43,206 nucleotides of DNA from Caedibacter sp. 38-128. GTDB taxonomy: Bacteria; Pseudomonadota; Alphaproteobacteria; Caedimonadales; Caedimonadaceae. Positions 1-7,823 of the stretch are shown in pieces. The position numbers and the translations under genes were made by a program. Location: contig MKUU01000040.1 in NCBI GenBank assembly GCA_001898705.1, forward strand, positions 1-43,206, in the 5' to 3' direction. Under the pieces are notes generated by a model, which did not search any database, was not told where the DNA came from, and saw only the letters and a program-made list of their open reading frames with translations. Within the stretch, counting starts at the first letter, position 1. Every line of letters begins with the position of its first letter.

Positions 1-564
1 TACCAGGGAAGAGAGACCTCACCAAAATGGATCTTTGACAGCGTTAATAAAGTAAGAAAAGCTTTTTGAGGCAACGGGCACCCAGGAGATATGCATAGGT
101 GCCAGAAGGCCTCAACCGTGCAAGACAAACGCGGACCAAGAAAGAGAGCAAGTGCGTGAGAGGAATAAAAGGGGCAACGGGCAATGGAGAAGTTTCTGGA
201 TTTACCGTCTTTATGGATTCCTGCCTTCTTAGGAAAGGCAAAAGAGGAGAGGATCTAAGAAATGCAGCAAAGGTTCGAATGACGATAAGCAAGCTTACAG
301 TCTTAAATATGAAGACTGATCTGAAGCTTTATTTTAAAAAGACTTAAAAGGTAGAAGATAAGTTAAAGGGACAAATTTTTGACCAGAAAATTTGTAAAAA
401 CTCTCAATATTATTCTTTTATAAAATAGGTAGGATAAAAAAATCTTTATTTAAGATGAGATAAAAGTATGCAAAAATTTAACCTAAAAAGCTGAAGGATC
501 TTTCTTAAAATATTGCCTTTTAGTCTTATATATTAAGAGCTATATTTTACTTTTAAGATTAAAA
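1..564. other. Intergenic region with degenerate dispersed-repeat-like segment
   Basis: No convincing gene is present. The first ~300 bases look richer in GC than the AT-rich rest. They hold an 11-base direct repeat, ggcaacgggca, at 70-80 and 173-183. The stretch 213-284 begins with tggattcctgcc and ends with gaatgacg. It resembles a worn copy of the dispersed element found in many proteobacterial genomes, which reads roughly ggattcccgcc...gggaatgacg. Reverse-strand translation gives the familiar FLRRQES peptide of that element. Bases 300-564 are AT-rich and should contain the promoter of the next gene, but no clear -35/-10 pair was found. Confidence 0.4.
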
Positions 565-1980
565 ATGATAAAATCTGTTGAAAAATTTCTTGCTGCTAGT
601 TCCCTTATCTTTCTTCTAGGAACATCTTTTCTTGTCGCGTCAGAGCAGCAAGATGTTGATCTTAAAAGAAAATTACAATTCATCCAGACTAATTTTTTAG
701 ATAATCTTACAGCCTTTGAGGGAAAAGATTCGCAAAGGTTGCCAAAGATTATGCAACTAGCAACTCTTATCGATGAAAATGCTTTTGCAACTTGTGAAAG
801 CTGGTTAGCCACTCTATATCCGGATTTCTCACTCAATACATATAAAGATCATCCTTTATATTCTATCTTAGAAGCAGCCGTTGCTTATATAGATTTTGAA
901 GCTGATAATGCCGAATATGTCACAAGGGCTAGTATTAAAAATATTATGGCTATTGATGACTATCCGATAAGAGGCTGCATGGAGGAGGTTGGTAATGCCA
1001 AAATATTTGTCTTAGGTAGCCTCAATATATTGATGGGTAAGCAAGATTTAGAAACCCACCTTCAAAAAACTTTATTAAGTTTCTTGGGGGTGATGGTTAA
1101 AAGAAGAGAAGAATTGTTTTTAGGATTTAATTTCGAAGAGTATTTAAAGATACCAATGAACAAAAGAATAACGCAGAACTTTGATCGAGCAACAGAGTTT
1201 CGTTTTGGCATTGTGAGAACCATTCTTGAGTATATGCTGAAAAAAGACCCACGTTCCTTAAGCGAACAGTTATCTGAAAAAACGTTAACACTTTTGCGTC
1301 TTACACCAACTTTTCTGAAATTTTTTGATCGCACGAATCCCTTTCATTTTACAAGTGTTGATCCTAATCTGATGATAGAAACTAAGAATTTTCTTTCCTA
1401 TTTAAAGGCACAAGGTAAAAAATCTTTAGGTATGACGTTTGAAGAGTTTATTGTGGATTTTCGGATTAACCCTCAAATATTTCGTCGCTTAAAAGCGAGC
1501 TCTGCTTTTTTACCACCTATACCTGAATTGTTACGCGTAAATAAATTGTATGAGCCGTCTACCCAATCCGTTCAATCAACGGCTAAGGCTCCCACGAAAA
1601 ATCAGAGAAAGAAGCAGAAACAAAAGGAAAGAGAAAAGCTAAAAAAACAGCAAAAACTAGGGATAGGAAATTCTTCTCAGGTAGAATCTTTTAAAGATTC
1701 CAGCCAAGAAGTTGATATAGATAACTCTCTTGTTAATCCCTTGCTATCTGCGGTGGTAGCACCACAACTTATGATAGACAAAGAAGAAAATTTAACAGAA
1801 GGGCGGCCAATATTCGAGAATAAGACCCTTCCTGAGGATCAAAGCGCACAAACTTCTAGTTTATCTTCTTATGAAAAAGAAAAAACCGCCTTACAAGCAG
1901 CTTCCTCTGCGGTGACTCCAAAGGTTTCTGATAACAATGTAGATCTCTTGATGTGCAGGATTTTTATGGCGAAGATATAA
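565..1980 (+). CDS. Exported protein of unknown function (N-terminal part of a frameshifted gene)
   Basis: I do not recognise the family. The 471-residue frame starts with a clear Sec signal peptide: a Lys-containing N-region, a hydrophobic core at about 8-24, and likely cleavage after VAS near residue 26. The middle is probably helical. A strongly basic Lys/Gln-rich segment follows at about residues 345-365, then an acidic/Ser-rich linker. The last dozen residues (after VDLL) look like out-of-frame translation, because the reading continues smoothly in the -1 frame as DVQDFYGEDIKPYW. One lost base near 1942-1952, or ribosomal slippage, would join it to the next entry in a product of about 615 residues. 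The start ATG has no strong Shine-Dalgarno sequence. An exported host- or competitor-directed protein is possible but not shown. Confidence 0.7.
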   Translation: MIKSVEKFLAASSLIFLLGTSFLVASEQQDVDLKRKLQFIQTNFLDNLTAFEGKDSQRLPKIMQLATLIDENAFATCESWLATLYPDFSLNTYKDHPLYSILEAAVAYIDFEADNAEYVTRASIKNIMAIDDYPIRGCMEEVGNAKIFVLGSLNILMGKQDLETHLQKTLLSFLGVMVKRREELFLGFNFEEYLKIPMNKRITQNFDRATEFRFGIVRTILEYMLKKDPRSLSEQLSEKTLTLLRLTPTFLKFFDRTNPFHFTSVDPNLMIETKNFLSYLKAQGKKSLGMTFEEFIVDFRINPQIFRRLKASSAFLPPIPELLRVNKLYEPSTQSVQSTAKAPTKNQRKKQKQKEREKLKKQQKLGIGNSSQVESFKDSSQEVDIDNSLVNPLLSAVVAPQLMIDKEENLTEGRPIFENKTLPEDQSAQTSSLSSYEKEKTALQAASSAVTPKVSDNNVDLLMCRIFMAKI

Positions 1981-2420
1981 AGCCGTATTGGTATTATGAG
2001 AAGGACAAAACTTCTTCTGCAAAAAAGAAGGCATCCTCTTCTTCAAACGCTTCTACAGCTGTGAACATAAAAGAATCAGAGGAAGAGAAGAGAGTTGCAA
2101 ATCATCATATGAACAAGATTTGGGACTTGTTTGGTTCCAAAACGTTTCAAACGGTAACCTATGACGATATTATTAATGCATGGAAATGGATCAATGGGAA
2201 AGATAGTGTTGATAATACCACCGGCAGCTCCCATCATCCGTTGTATGCAATTGTGAATGGAAAAAGAGAGACCTTTGGCATTTTCAGAAGTCATCAAGGA
2301 GGTGGTGAATATGGAAAACGATATGTGAAATATTTGAGAGAGTATTTCACAGCAATTGGTCGTGGTGAATCGTGGCTTGAGAGCCAAGGATATAAGAAAC
2401 ATCATCAGAATTTAAAATGA
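1953..2420 (+). CDS. C-terminal frame of the same gene; HicA-like mRNA-interferase domain
   Basis: This 155-codon frame begins with a poor GTG start that has no ribosome binding site, and it overlaps the end of the previous gene. It is best read as that gene's C-terminus in the -1 frame (open from 1935). A Ser/Lys-rich linker leads to a compact domain at about residues 65-138: helix YDDIINAWKW, then GSSHH at 91-95, two strands around LYAIVNGK and ETFGIF, and a final helix YVKYLREYF. HicA toxins share this order, with a G-S-x-H-H motif bearing the catalytic His followed by strands and a C-terminal helix. The HicA assignment is a pattern match by eye. No hicB antitoxin frame was seen beside it. 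Confidence 0.55.
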   Translation: MQDFYGEDIKPYWYYEKDKTSSAKKKASSSSNASTAVNIKESEEEKRVANHHMNKIWDLFGSKTFQTVTYDDIINAWKWINGKDSVDNTTGSSHHPLYAIVNGKRETFGIFRSHQGGGEYGKRYVKYLREYFTAIGRGESWLESQGYKKHHQNLK

Positions 2421-2447
2421 TACAGTTAAGAGCATGTATTTGTTAGA

Positions 2448-2480
2448 AGCTGCCCTTTCATAAAATAGGGCAGCCTTCTT
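2448..2480. terminator. Hairpin between convergent genes, likely bidirectional terminator
   Basis: An 8-bp perfect stem (gctgccct with agggcagc, loop ttcataaaat) can be extended past a one-base bulge by aa/tt. It lies between the converging 565-2420 gene and the 2493-2903 gene. The trailing U-tract is weak on both strands. Confidence 0.6.
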
Positions 2481-2492
2481 ACAAAGATCTTT

Positions 2493-2903
2493 TTAAATAC
2501 TTTTTGAAGATTTTCCTTTTCGAAGTTTAGAAAAAAGGGGGAGCAATACTCCCACCACAAAAGAAGCGGCTAAAACTAACTCTTTATGATTTTCATACAT
2601 TTCTTTTAAATGGAGGTCGTCGGCCTTTTCTTTAAAGGTATCCACCGCCTTACTAATAACAGGCGTTGATTGTTTGCGTCGCATTTTCAGCATTAAAATA
2701 CTTCCAATTAAAATAAGAAAACCACTGAGAAGCATGCCTGCTTCAAAGTGCCCCAAAAGGGGGACAAGATAATTAAATCCGAAGTAAAGGCCAAAACCTA
2801 AACCCCCTAAGATAAAAAGGCTTCCAACAGCGCATAGCCAGGAAAAAGATTTCTCTTTAGCCTTCAGAAAAAGATCCAATACGTTTAAAGCAAGTTTAAT
2901 CAT
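2493..2903 (-). CDS. Small membrane protein, partner of the DUF883 protein
   Basis: This 136-residue protein has two adjacent membrane segments at about 22-45 and 53-72 (GSLFILGGLGFGLYFG and AGMLLSGFLILIGSILML). A cytosolic helical stretch follows, then a third hydrophobic segment at about 109-126 and a basic tail. The exact family is not recognised. Its place two bases downstream of a DUF883/ElaB-like gene recalls the yqjD-yqjE pair of enterobacteria, where YqjE is also a small membrane protein. That suggests, without proving it, an inner-membrane stress-related pair. Confidence 0.6.
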   Translation of the reverse strand: MIKLALNVLDLFLKAKEKSFSWLCAVGSLFILGGLGFGLYFGFNYLVPLLGHFEAGMLLSGFLILIGSILMLKMRRKQSTPVISKAVDTFKEKADDLHLKEMYENHKELVLAASFVVGVLLPLFSKLRKGKSSKSI

Positions 2904-2905
2904 TT

Positions 2906-3325
2906 TTAGCGCCTAAAAAGGTTAGCAAGCAGCAGACCCGCACCGAAAGCCAATAAAACAGATGCCAAAGGACGTTCTGCAATGCGATCCTCAAGTTCAT
3001 CCAATTTATCTTGTCCGTAATGAACAAGCTCTTCCCCTTTTTCTTTTAAGGCTTCAACAGAAATATTTTGCGAAAAGTCTTTTAATTCATCTTTAAGATC
3101 ATCAAAAATTTCTTGGGCAGCATCTTTAAGATCATCAAAATCACCAGCGGCAGCATTTTTTAATTTGCCATAGGCCTTTTCAGCATCAATAAAAAGCTTT
3201 TGTAGGTTTTTAGATTTTTTAGGATTTAAATTATCAGAAGCTGACTCTGAAAGATCATTAATAATATGACGATATTTCTCAAGTTTATCGCCCAAATTTC
3301 GTAAAATAATATCATTAGACTGCAT
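2906..3325 (-). CDS. DUF883/ElaB-YqjD-like membrane-anchored protein
   Basis: The 139-residue protein is nearly all charged heptad-like helix (many Asp, Glu and Lys; repeated DDLKD). It ends in the DUF883 signature: a short ERPLASV stretch, a hydrophobic anchor (LLAFGAGLLLANLF) and terminal Arg-Arg. Family members such as E. coli ElaB and YqjD are tail-anchored inner-membrane proteins that bind ribosomes or respond to stress in stationary phase. The gene leads a two-gene operon with 2493-2903. A long hairpin lies just upstream (3362-3421). Confidence 0.75.
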   Translation of the reverse strand: MQSNDIILRNLGDKLEKYRHIINDLSESASDNLNPKKSKNLQKLFIDAEKAYGKLKNAAAGDFDDLKDAAQEIFDDLKDELKDFSQNISVEALKEKGEELVHYGQDKLDELEDRIAERPLASVLLAFGAGLLLANLFRR

Positions 3326-3361
3326 AATTTATCCTTCAAGTTACATTTTCAATTAAACGAG

Positions 3362-3421
3362 AAGGGCAGTTCAAGGAGGCCATGGGGTGGAGTGAAAAAT
3401 TTTATCCTTAAAACTGCCCTT
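3362..3421. repeat. Long imperfect inverted repeat upstream of the DUF883 operon
   Basis: The arms aagggcagtt (3362-3371) and aactgccctt (3412-3421) are perfect 10-bp inverted repeats. Inside them, aagga (3373-3377) can pair with tcctt (3405-3409). The hairpin starts 37 bases upstream of the minus-strand DUF883 start, so it could be a leader structure. It could also terminate incoming transcription or be a binding site. Its GGGCAG core also occurs in the hairpin at the other end of the operon. Confidence 0.5.
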
Positions 3422-3563
3422 TGCCACGTTGGGAGGCACTTTTCATTGTATAAAAAGCCTGGAATGATAACAGTTGAAAATAGTTGCCTTTTTCGCGTTT
3501 TTGATGTGCTCTAAACTTCTGATAAAGTGAGATTAAGAGGATTATTTTGAGGAGAAAAGTTGC

Positions 3564-3857
3564 ATGTTTATCGTTTTATTAGAATACAAAGTTCCTCTTG
3601 ACAGTGTCGATAAGTACCTTGAAGCTCATCGGCTTTTTCTTAATAAATGGTATCAAGAAAAGATCTTTATTTTTTCTGGAAGAAAAATACCTAGGACAGG
3701 TGGCGTCATCTTGGCTTCAGGTGTGAGAAGGGAAGCTCTAGAGGCAATCTTGGCGCAAGACCCTTTTTTGATCAATAAAATTGCCGAGTATCAAATTATT
3801 GAATTTCAACTCACGCGCTCTTGTCAGGAATTTGAGTCACTTCTGGATGTTGAGTAA
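3564..3857 (+). CDS. YciI-like family protein
   Basis: The 97-residue length, the opening beta strand (MFIVLLEYKVP) and the helix with EAHRLFL fit the YCII-related dimeric alpha-beta barrel family. His22 is at the position of the conserved YciI His. The usual acidic partner near residue 36 is not evident, because that segment reads KIFIFSGRK. A good Shine-Dalgarno sequence (gaggag) sits 9 bases before the ATG. No operon partner ties it to a pathway; the symporter gene begins 77 bases downstream. Confidence 0.75.
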   Translation: MFIVLLEYKVPLDSVDKYLEAHRLFLNKWYQEKIFIFSGRKIPRTGGVILASGVRREALEAILAQDPFLINKIAEYQIIEFQLTRSCQEFESLLDVE

Positions 3858-3934
3858 TTGTGGCTAGCTTTTTATCGCTTTTCAGTTATTTTAAAAAGCC
3901 CAGTTAATGAAGGAAAATTTTTAGGATATCTAGA

Positions 3935-5137
3935 GTGTATATGCATTATTTAAAAAAGTTACGGACAAACATTCTTTTTCAACTGTTGATAATTTTTGGT
4001 TTGGTTCTTCTTTTTGGTGATTGCTTTCCCCTTCAGTTTAAAAAAGGTGCTTATGCGCTAAGCCTTTCGATTAAAGAGTTGCTTGTCTTCAGCTTGCCTT
4101 TAATCATCTTCAGCTATCTGACAGCTTGCCTATTTTCTTTAAAGACCGGTGCTTTAAAGTTCATTATGTTTATTTTGATAGGCGTTGTGCTTTCAAATGC
4201 TGTTTCTATTTTATCAGCCTATGGCGTTAAAATGGCTGGTTTACTAAACTTCAGCCTCCAAAAGGCAGCCATTGTTACGCCAACGGTTGTTCTCAAGCCC
4301 TTATGGCAGTTTGGTCTTCCTCTCTGGATTAAAAATGATTGGGCTCTGTTTGTGGGATTGGGCGTTGGGGCATTTTTAGCCGTCTTTCCACATCCAAAAA
4401 TTGAAAATGGACTCAAAAAATTAAAAGGAAAAGTCGATTATTTCTTAAATAAAATCTTCATTCCAATTCTGCCTATTTTCATTTTAGGATTTATTTTAAA
4501 ACTAAGCCATGAAGGCCAATTACAGCCTATTCTTAAAAATTATGCCCATATGTTTGGCATTATTCTTACAGCTCTTACCCTTTATATTCTCGTCATGTAT
4601 GGGCTTGCTGTAAGGTTTAAAGCAAGTGCTTGGCGTCAGTGTTTAAGGAATGTTTTCCCGTCTGCTGTGGCTGGTTTCTCAACAATGTCTAGTGCGGCAA
4701 CGATGCCGGTGACCCTTTATGCTGCTGAAAAAAATACGCATGGGAATAAGATGGTAGAAGCCATTATTCCAGCGACCGTGAACATTCACCTTTTAGGAGA
4801 TTCAATTGGTGTTCCTATTATGGTCATGGTGGTGATGGCAGCCTTTGGGCATCCTCCCATGGATTTTTCAACTTACCTTCTTTTTACAGGGTATTTCTTG
4901 ATGACAAAGTTTGCGATTGCTGCGATTCCTGGTGCAACAATTATTCTGATGGTGCCTGTTCTTGAGGCGCATTTCGGCTTTACCGCGGAAATGTCAGCAT
5001 TGATTACCTCAATCTATATCTTATTCGACCCCGTGATTACAGCTGCAAATGTGACAGGTAATGGTGCGTTTGCGATTCTTTTTACAAATTTACTCAGCAA
5101 AAAACCAGCGCGGCCTCAGCAAGCTTTCATCGATTAA
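3935..5137 (+). CDS. SDF (DAACS) family cation-coupled solute symporter
   Basis: This 400-residue protein has about eight hydrophobic segments and the SDF-family landmarks: a Ser-rich hairpin tip (STMSSAATMP, around residue 250) and the TM8 motif with NVTG. These carriers take up dicarboxylates or amino acids with Na+ or H+. By my alignment to GltPh, Asp394 is kept as Asp365. The substrate-carboxylate Arg397 is Ile368, and the sodium-ligand Asp405 is Asn376. The substrate is therefore unlikely to be an acidic amino acid, and coupling may differ. The start is GTG at 3935 (AGGA 8 bases upstream) or ATG at 3941. It converges on lysS with only 14 bases between them. Confidence 0.85.
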   Translation: MYMHYLKKLRTNILFQLLIIFGLVLLFGDCFPLQFKKGAYALSLSIKELLVFSLPLIIFSYLTACLFSLKTGALKFIMFILIGVVLSNAVSILSAYGVKMAGLLNFSLQKAAIVTPTVVLKPLWQFGLPLWIKNDWALFVGLGVGAFLAVFPHPKIENGLKKLKGKVDYFLNKIFIPILPIFILGFILKLSHEGQLQPILKNYAHMFGIILTALTLYILVMYGLAVRFKASAWRQCLRNVFPSAVAGFSTMSSAATMPVTLYAAEKNTHGNKMVEAIIPATVNIHLLGDSIGVPIMVMVVMAAFGHPPMDFSTYLLFTGYFLMTKFAIAAIPGATIILMVPVLEAHFGFTAEMSALITSIYILFDPVITAANVTGNGAFAILFTNLLSKKPARPQQAFID

Positions 5138-5151
5138 AAGAGATCGCTTCC

Positions 5152-6648
5152 TTAAGTTTTAGGACGCATGGTTGGAAACGCAATGACATCCCGAATACTT
5201 GGCGAATTTGTTAACAACATAACAAGTCGATCGATGCCGATTCCAAGGCCACCTGTAGGAGGAAAGCCATATTCCAGTGCCGTGATGAAGTCTTGATCAA
5301 AGGGCATTGTTTCTTCATTACCCCGAGCTTTAGCCGCGACTTGGGCCTCAAAACGTCCTTTTTGATCTAAAGGATCCGCAAGCTCAGAAAATCCATTGGC
5401 GATTTCCCACGCATTTACATAGGTCTCAAAACGCTCAGTGAGGCGCGGATTTTGCGGATGTGGTTTCGCAAGTGGCGAAATATCGAGAGGGAACTCTGTT
5501 ACGTGTGTGGGTTGAATTAATGTGTGCTCAACCTTTTCAGCAAACAAGGTCTCAACGACACGTCCCCATGAGTCAGCCTCGCTGGCATTAATGCCGGCTT
5601 TTTGAGCCGCAGCTTTAGCTTCTTCAAGAGAGTAAATATTGTTAAAATCAATGCTTGTGGCTTCCTTGACAAGCTCTAACATGGGTTTGCGGGTCCAAGG
5701 GGCCTTAAAATCAATTTGAATGTCGTTAAAGTCAAATTGAAGCTTCCCGAAAACTTTTTCAGCAACAGCAGCAACAAGATTTTCTGTGAGTTCCATCATC
5801 TTATGGCCATCTGCATAAGCTTCATAGATCTCAATCATCGTAAATTCAGGATTGTGGCGCGTTGACAGACCTTCATTGCGAAAGTTGCGATTAATTTCAA
5901 AAACTTTTTCGGAAAGGCCCCCAACAATAAGCCTTTTGAGATAAAGCTCGGGCGCGATCCTCAGGTAAAGATCCATATCAAGCGCGTTGTGATGGGTAAT
6001 AAATGGTTTTGCAGCCGCACCACCCGCCAAAACGTGCAACATCGGGGTTTCAACTTCAAGAAACTCTTTTTGGCTTAAATACTCTCGAATGGCAGCGACA
6101 ATTTGCGAGCGATCGCGGAGTGTTTGCCGAGACTCAGGATTTGCAATCAAATCAAGATATCGCTGCCGATAGCGTGTTTCAAGATCTTGAAGACCATGAT
6201 ATTTCTCGGGAGGAGGAAGTAAGCTCTTGCAAAGAAGTGTGATTTCTTCAGCGTTAACAGTAATTTCACCACGTGGCGTGCGGCGTACAATGCCTTCAAT
6301 GCCGATAAAATCGCCTAAATCAAGGAGCTTAATCAGCTCAAGTTGCTCTTCGTTTAGATGATTTTTATGACAGAAGATTTGGAGTTTTTCATAAGGATCC
6401 GAGAGATCAATAAACATACCGCTGTTACGAATTGAGGCAATGCGTCCAGCAACACGAACTTTCTCAGAGGTCTCTTGGCCTGCCTCAAGATAGGCATAAG
6501 CTTGCTGAATTTGGCTTAAAGTATGAGTTTTATCGTAACCAGACGGATAAGGATCAATCCCTTTCTGGCGCAAATTTTCAAGTTTTTTTAATCTCACACT
6601 GCGGAATTCATTTTCATCTTCAGCGGGAGTCTTCAATGGGGTTGTCAT
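5152..6648 (-). CDS. lysS: Lysyl-tRNA synthetase, class II
   Basis: LysRS charges tRNA-Lys in the cytoplasm. The 498-residue length is typical. An N-terminal OB-fold anticodon-binding domain (about 60-150) precedes a class II catalytic core. Motif 2 is visible as EINRNFRNEG followed by RHNPEFT, and motif 3 as GLGIGIDRLVMLL near the C-terminus. The ATP/lysine pocket residues around these motifs look intact. Many alphaproteobacteria use the unrelated class I enzyme, so the class II form helps place the lineage. It is followed upstream by asd, 82 bases away. Confidence 0.97.
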   Translation of the reverse strand: MTTPLKTPAEDENEFRSVRLKKLENLRQKGIDPYPSGYDKTHTLSQIQQAYAYLEAGQETSEKVRVAGRIASIRNSGMFIDLSDPYEKLQIFCHKNHLNEEQLELIKLLDLGDFIGIEGIVRRTPRGEITVNAEEITLLCKSLLPPPEKYHGLQDLETRYRQRYLDLIANPESRQTLRDRSQIVAAIREYLSQKEFLEVETPMLHVLAGGAAAKPFITHHNALDMDLYLRIAPELYLKRLIVGGLSEKVFEINRNFRNEGLSTRHNPEFTMIEIYEAYADGHKMMELTENLVAAVAEKVFGKLQFDFNDIQIDFKAPWTRKPMLELVKEATSIDFNNIYSLEEAKAAAQKAGINASEADSWGRVVETLFAEKVEHTLIQPTHVTEFPLDISPLAKPHPQNPRLTERFETYVNAWEIANGFSELADPLDQKGRFEAQVAAKARGNEETMPFDQDFITALEYGFPPTGGLGIGIDRLVMLLTNSPSIRDVIAFPTMRPKT

Positions 6649-6730
6649 TTTTAGCCTATCATCGTTATTTTATTCAGCATTTTCCACATATAACCACCAT
6701 GGGTCAAGAATTTGATCAAAAAGAAAACAT

Positions 6731-7741
6731 TTAGCCCTTTTTTATAAGGGCTTCTAAAATTTGAACCGCATTTAAAGCAGCTCCCTTTCGAAGATTATCT
6801 GCGGCAATCCAAAGCGAAAGCCCTGAAGCAACGGTTGTATCTTGCCGCAGGCGACTTACGCAAACAACATCTTCACCAGCAATTTCAAGCGGTGTGATAT
6901 AGCCGCCTTCTTCTTGACGATCAAGAACGAAAATACCTTTTGATTTTTGAAGAGCCGCCCGGGCTTCTTCGACTGTAAGCGGCTTCTCAAACTCGACGTT
7001 TACAGAGAGACAATGTCCAATAAAAACAGGTACCCGCACACATGTTGCTGTAATTTTAAGGGGAGCTTCAAAAATTTTTCGTGTCTCAAGCGCAATTTTT
7101 TCTTCTTCGGCCGTGAATCCATCCTGATGAAAACGATCAATTTGAGGAATGAGGTTAAAAGCAATTTGCTTTGGAAAGACATCTTCGGGGATGCTTTCAT
7201 TCACAAGTATCGCTCTTGTTTGGTTGAAAAGCTCATCCATTGCAGCCGATCCCGCACCTGAGACCGATTGATAGGTCGAAAGGACAATTCGCTTAATGCC
7301 GGCAAGATCATGTAAAGGCTTAAGGGCCACAGTTAAAGGAATAACGACGCAATTAGGGCTTGCAATGATGCCACGCTTTGGTTTTTCTTGAAGACGATGG
7401 CTATTGACCTCAGGGACGAGAAGAGGAACATCTGGCTCTAACCGAAAATGAGAGCTTTTATCCACAATGATGGCGCCCGCTGCAGCAGCCTTTGGAAGAT
7501 ATTGTGCTGCAATTTTAGAGTCCACAGCAGAAATCACAAAATCAACGTCTGTAAAATCAAATTCTTCAAGTGATTTCACAGGAAGAACTTTGTCTTCTCC
7601 AAAGGATACTTCTGTTCCTTTTGAACGCTGAGAGGCTAAGGCAATAACTTTTTTAATTGGAAAACGACGTTCGGCCAGAATATTTAAGGCTTCTCGGCCG
7701 ACATTGCCTGTCGCCCCCATAATTGCGATGCGATAAGTCAT
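6731..7741 (-). CDS. asd: Aspartate-semialdehyde dehydrogenase
   Basis: Asd reduces aspartyl phosphate to aspartate semialdehyde with NADPH, the branch point to lysine/diaminopimelate, threonine and methionine. The N-terminal Rossmann motif GATGNVGRE and the catalytic Cys131 in SPNCVV are present. So are the VSGAG loop and the HCLSVNVEFEKP segment of the dimerisation domain. The 336-residue length is normal. Retention fits a cell that still makes diaminopimelate for peptidoglycan. A Shine-Dalgarno AGGA precedes the ATG. A hairpin overlaps its stop codon. Confidence 0.97.
   Translation of the reverse strand: MTYRIAIMGATGNVGREALNILAERRFPIKKVIALASQRSKGTEVSFGEDKVLPVKSLEEFDFTDVDFVISAVDSKIAAQYLPKAAAAGAIIVDKSSHFRLEPDVPLLVPEVNSHRLQEKPKRGIIASPNCVVIPLTVALKPLHDLAGIKRIVLSTYQSVSGAGSAAMDELFNQTRAILVNESIPEDVFPKQIAFNLIPQIDRFHQDGFTAEEEKIALETRKIFEAPLKITATCVRVPVFIGHCLSVNVEFEKPLTVEEARAALQKSKGIFVLDRQEEGGYITPLEIAGEDVVCVSRLRQDTTVASGLSLWIAADNLRKGAALNAVQILEALIKKG
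6733..6752 (-). terminator. Hairpin overlapping the asd stop codon
   Basis: On the minus strand AGCCCTT pairs with AAGGGCT (7 bp, six-base loop), followed by a T-rich stretch (aaatgttttcttttt). It spans the end of asd and could terminate before lysS. The short stem makes read-through into lysS plausible. Confidence 0.5.
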
Positions 7742-7823
7742 TTTAAGTTCCTGAGCTGTGAAATTTCTTCACCTATAATCAAGCTCAAAAGAGAAAGCCA
7801 GGATAAAATGATTTTTTGAGGTT

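Noticed and set aside
44-347. Two 82-residue open frames on opposite strands at the left edge
   Set aside because: Their peptides are translations of repeat DNA (FLRRQES and its complement), with no start signals.
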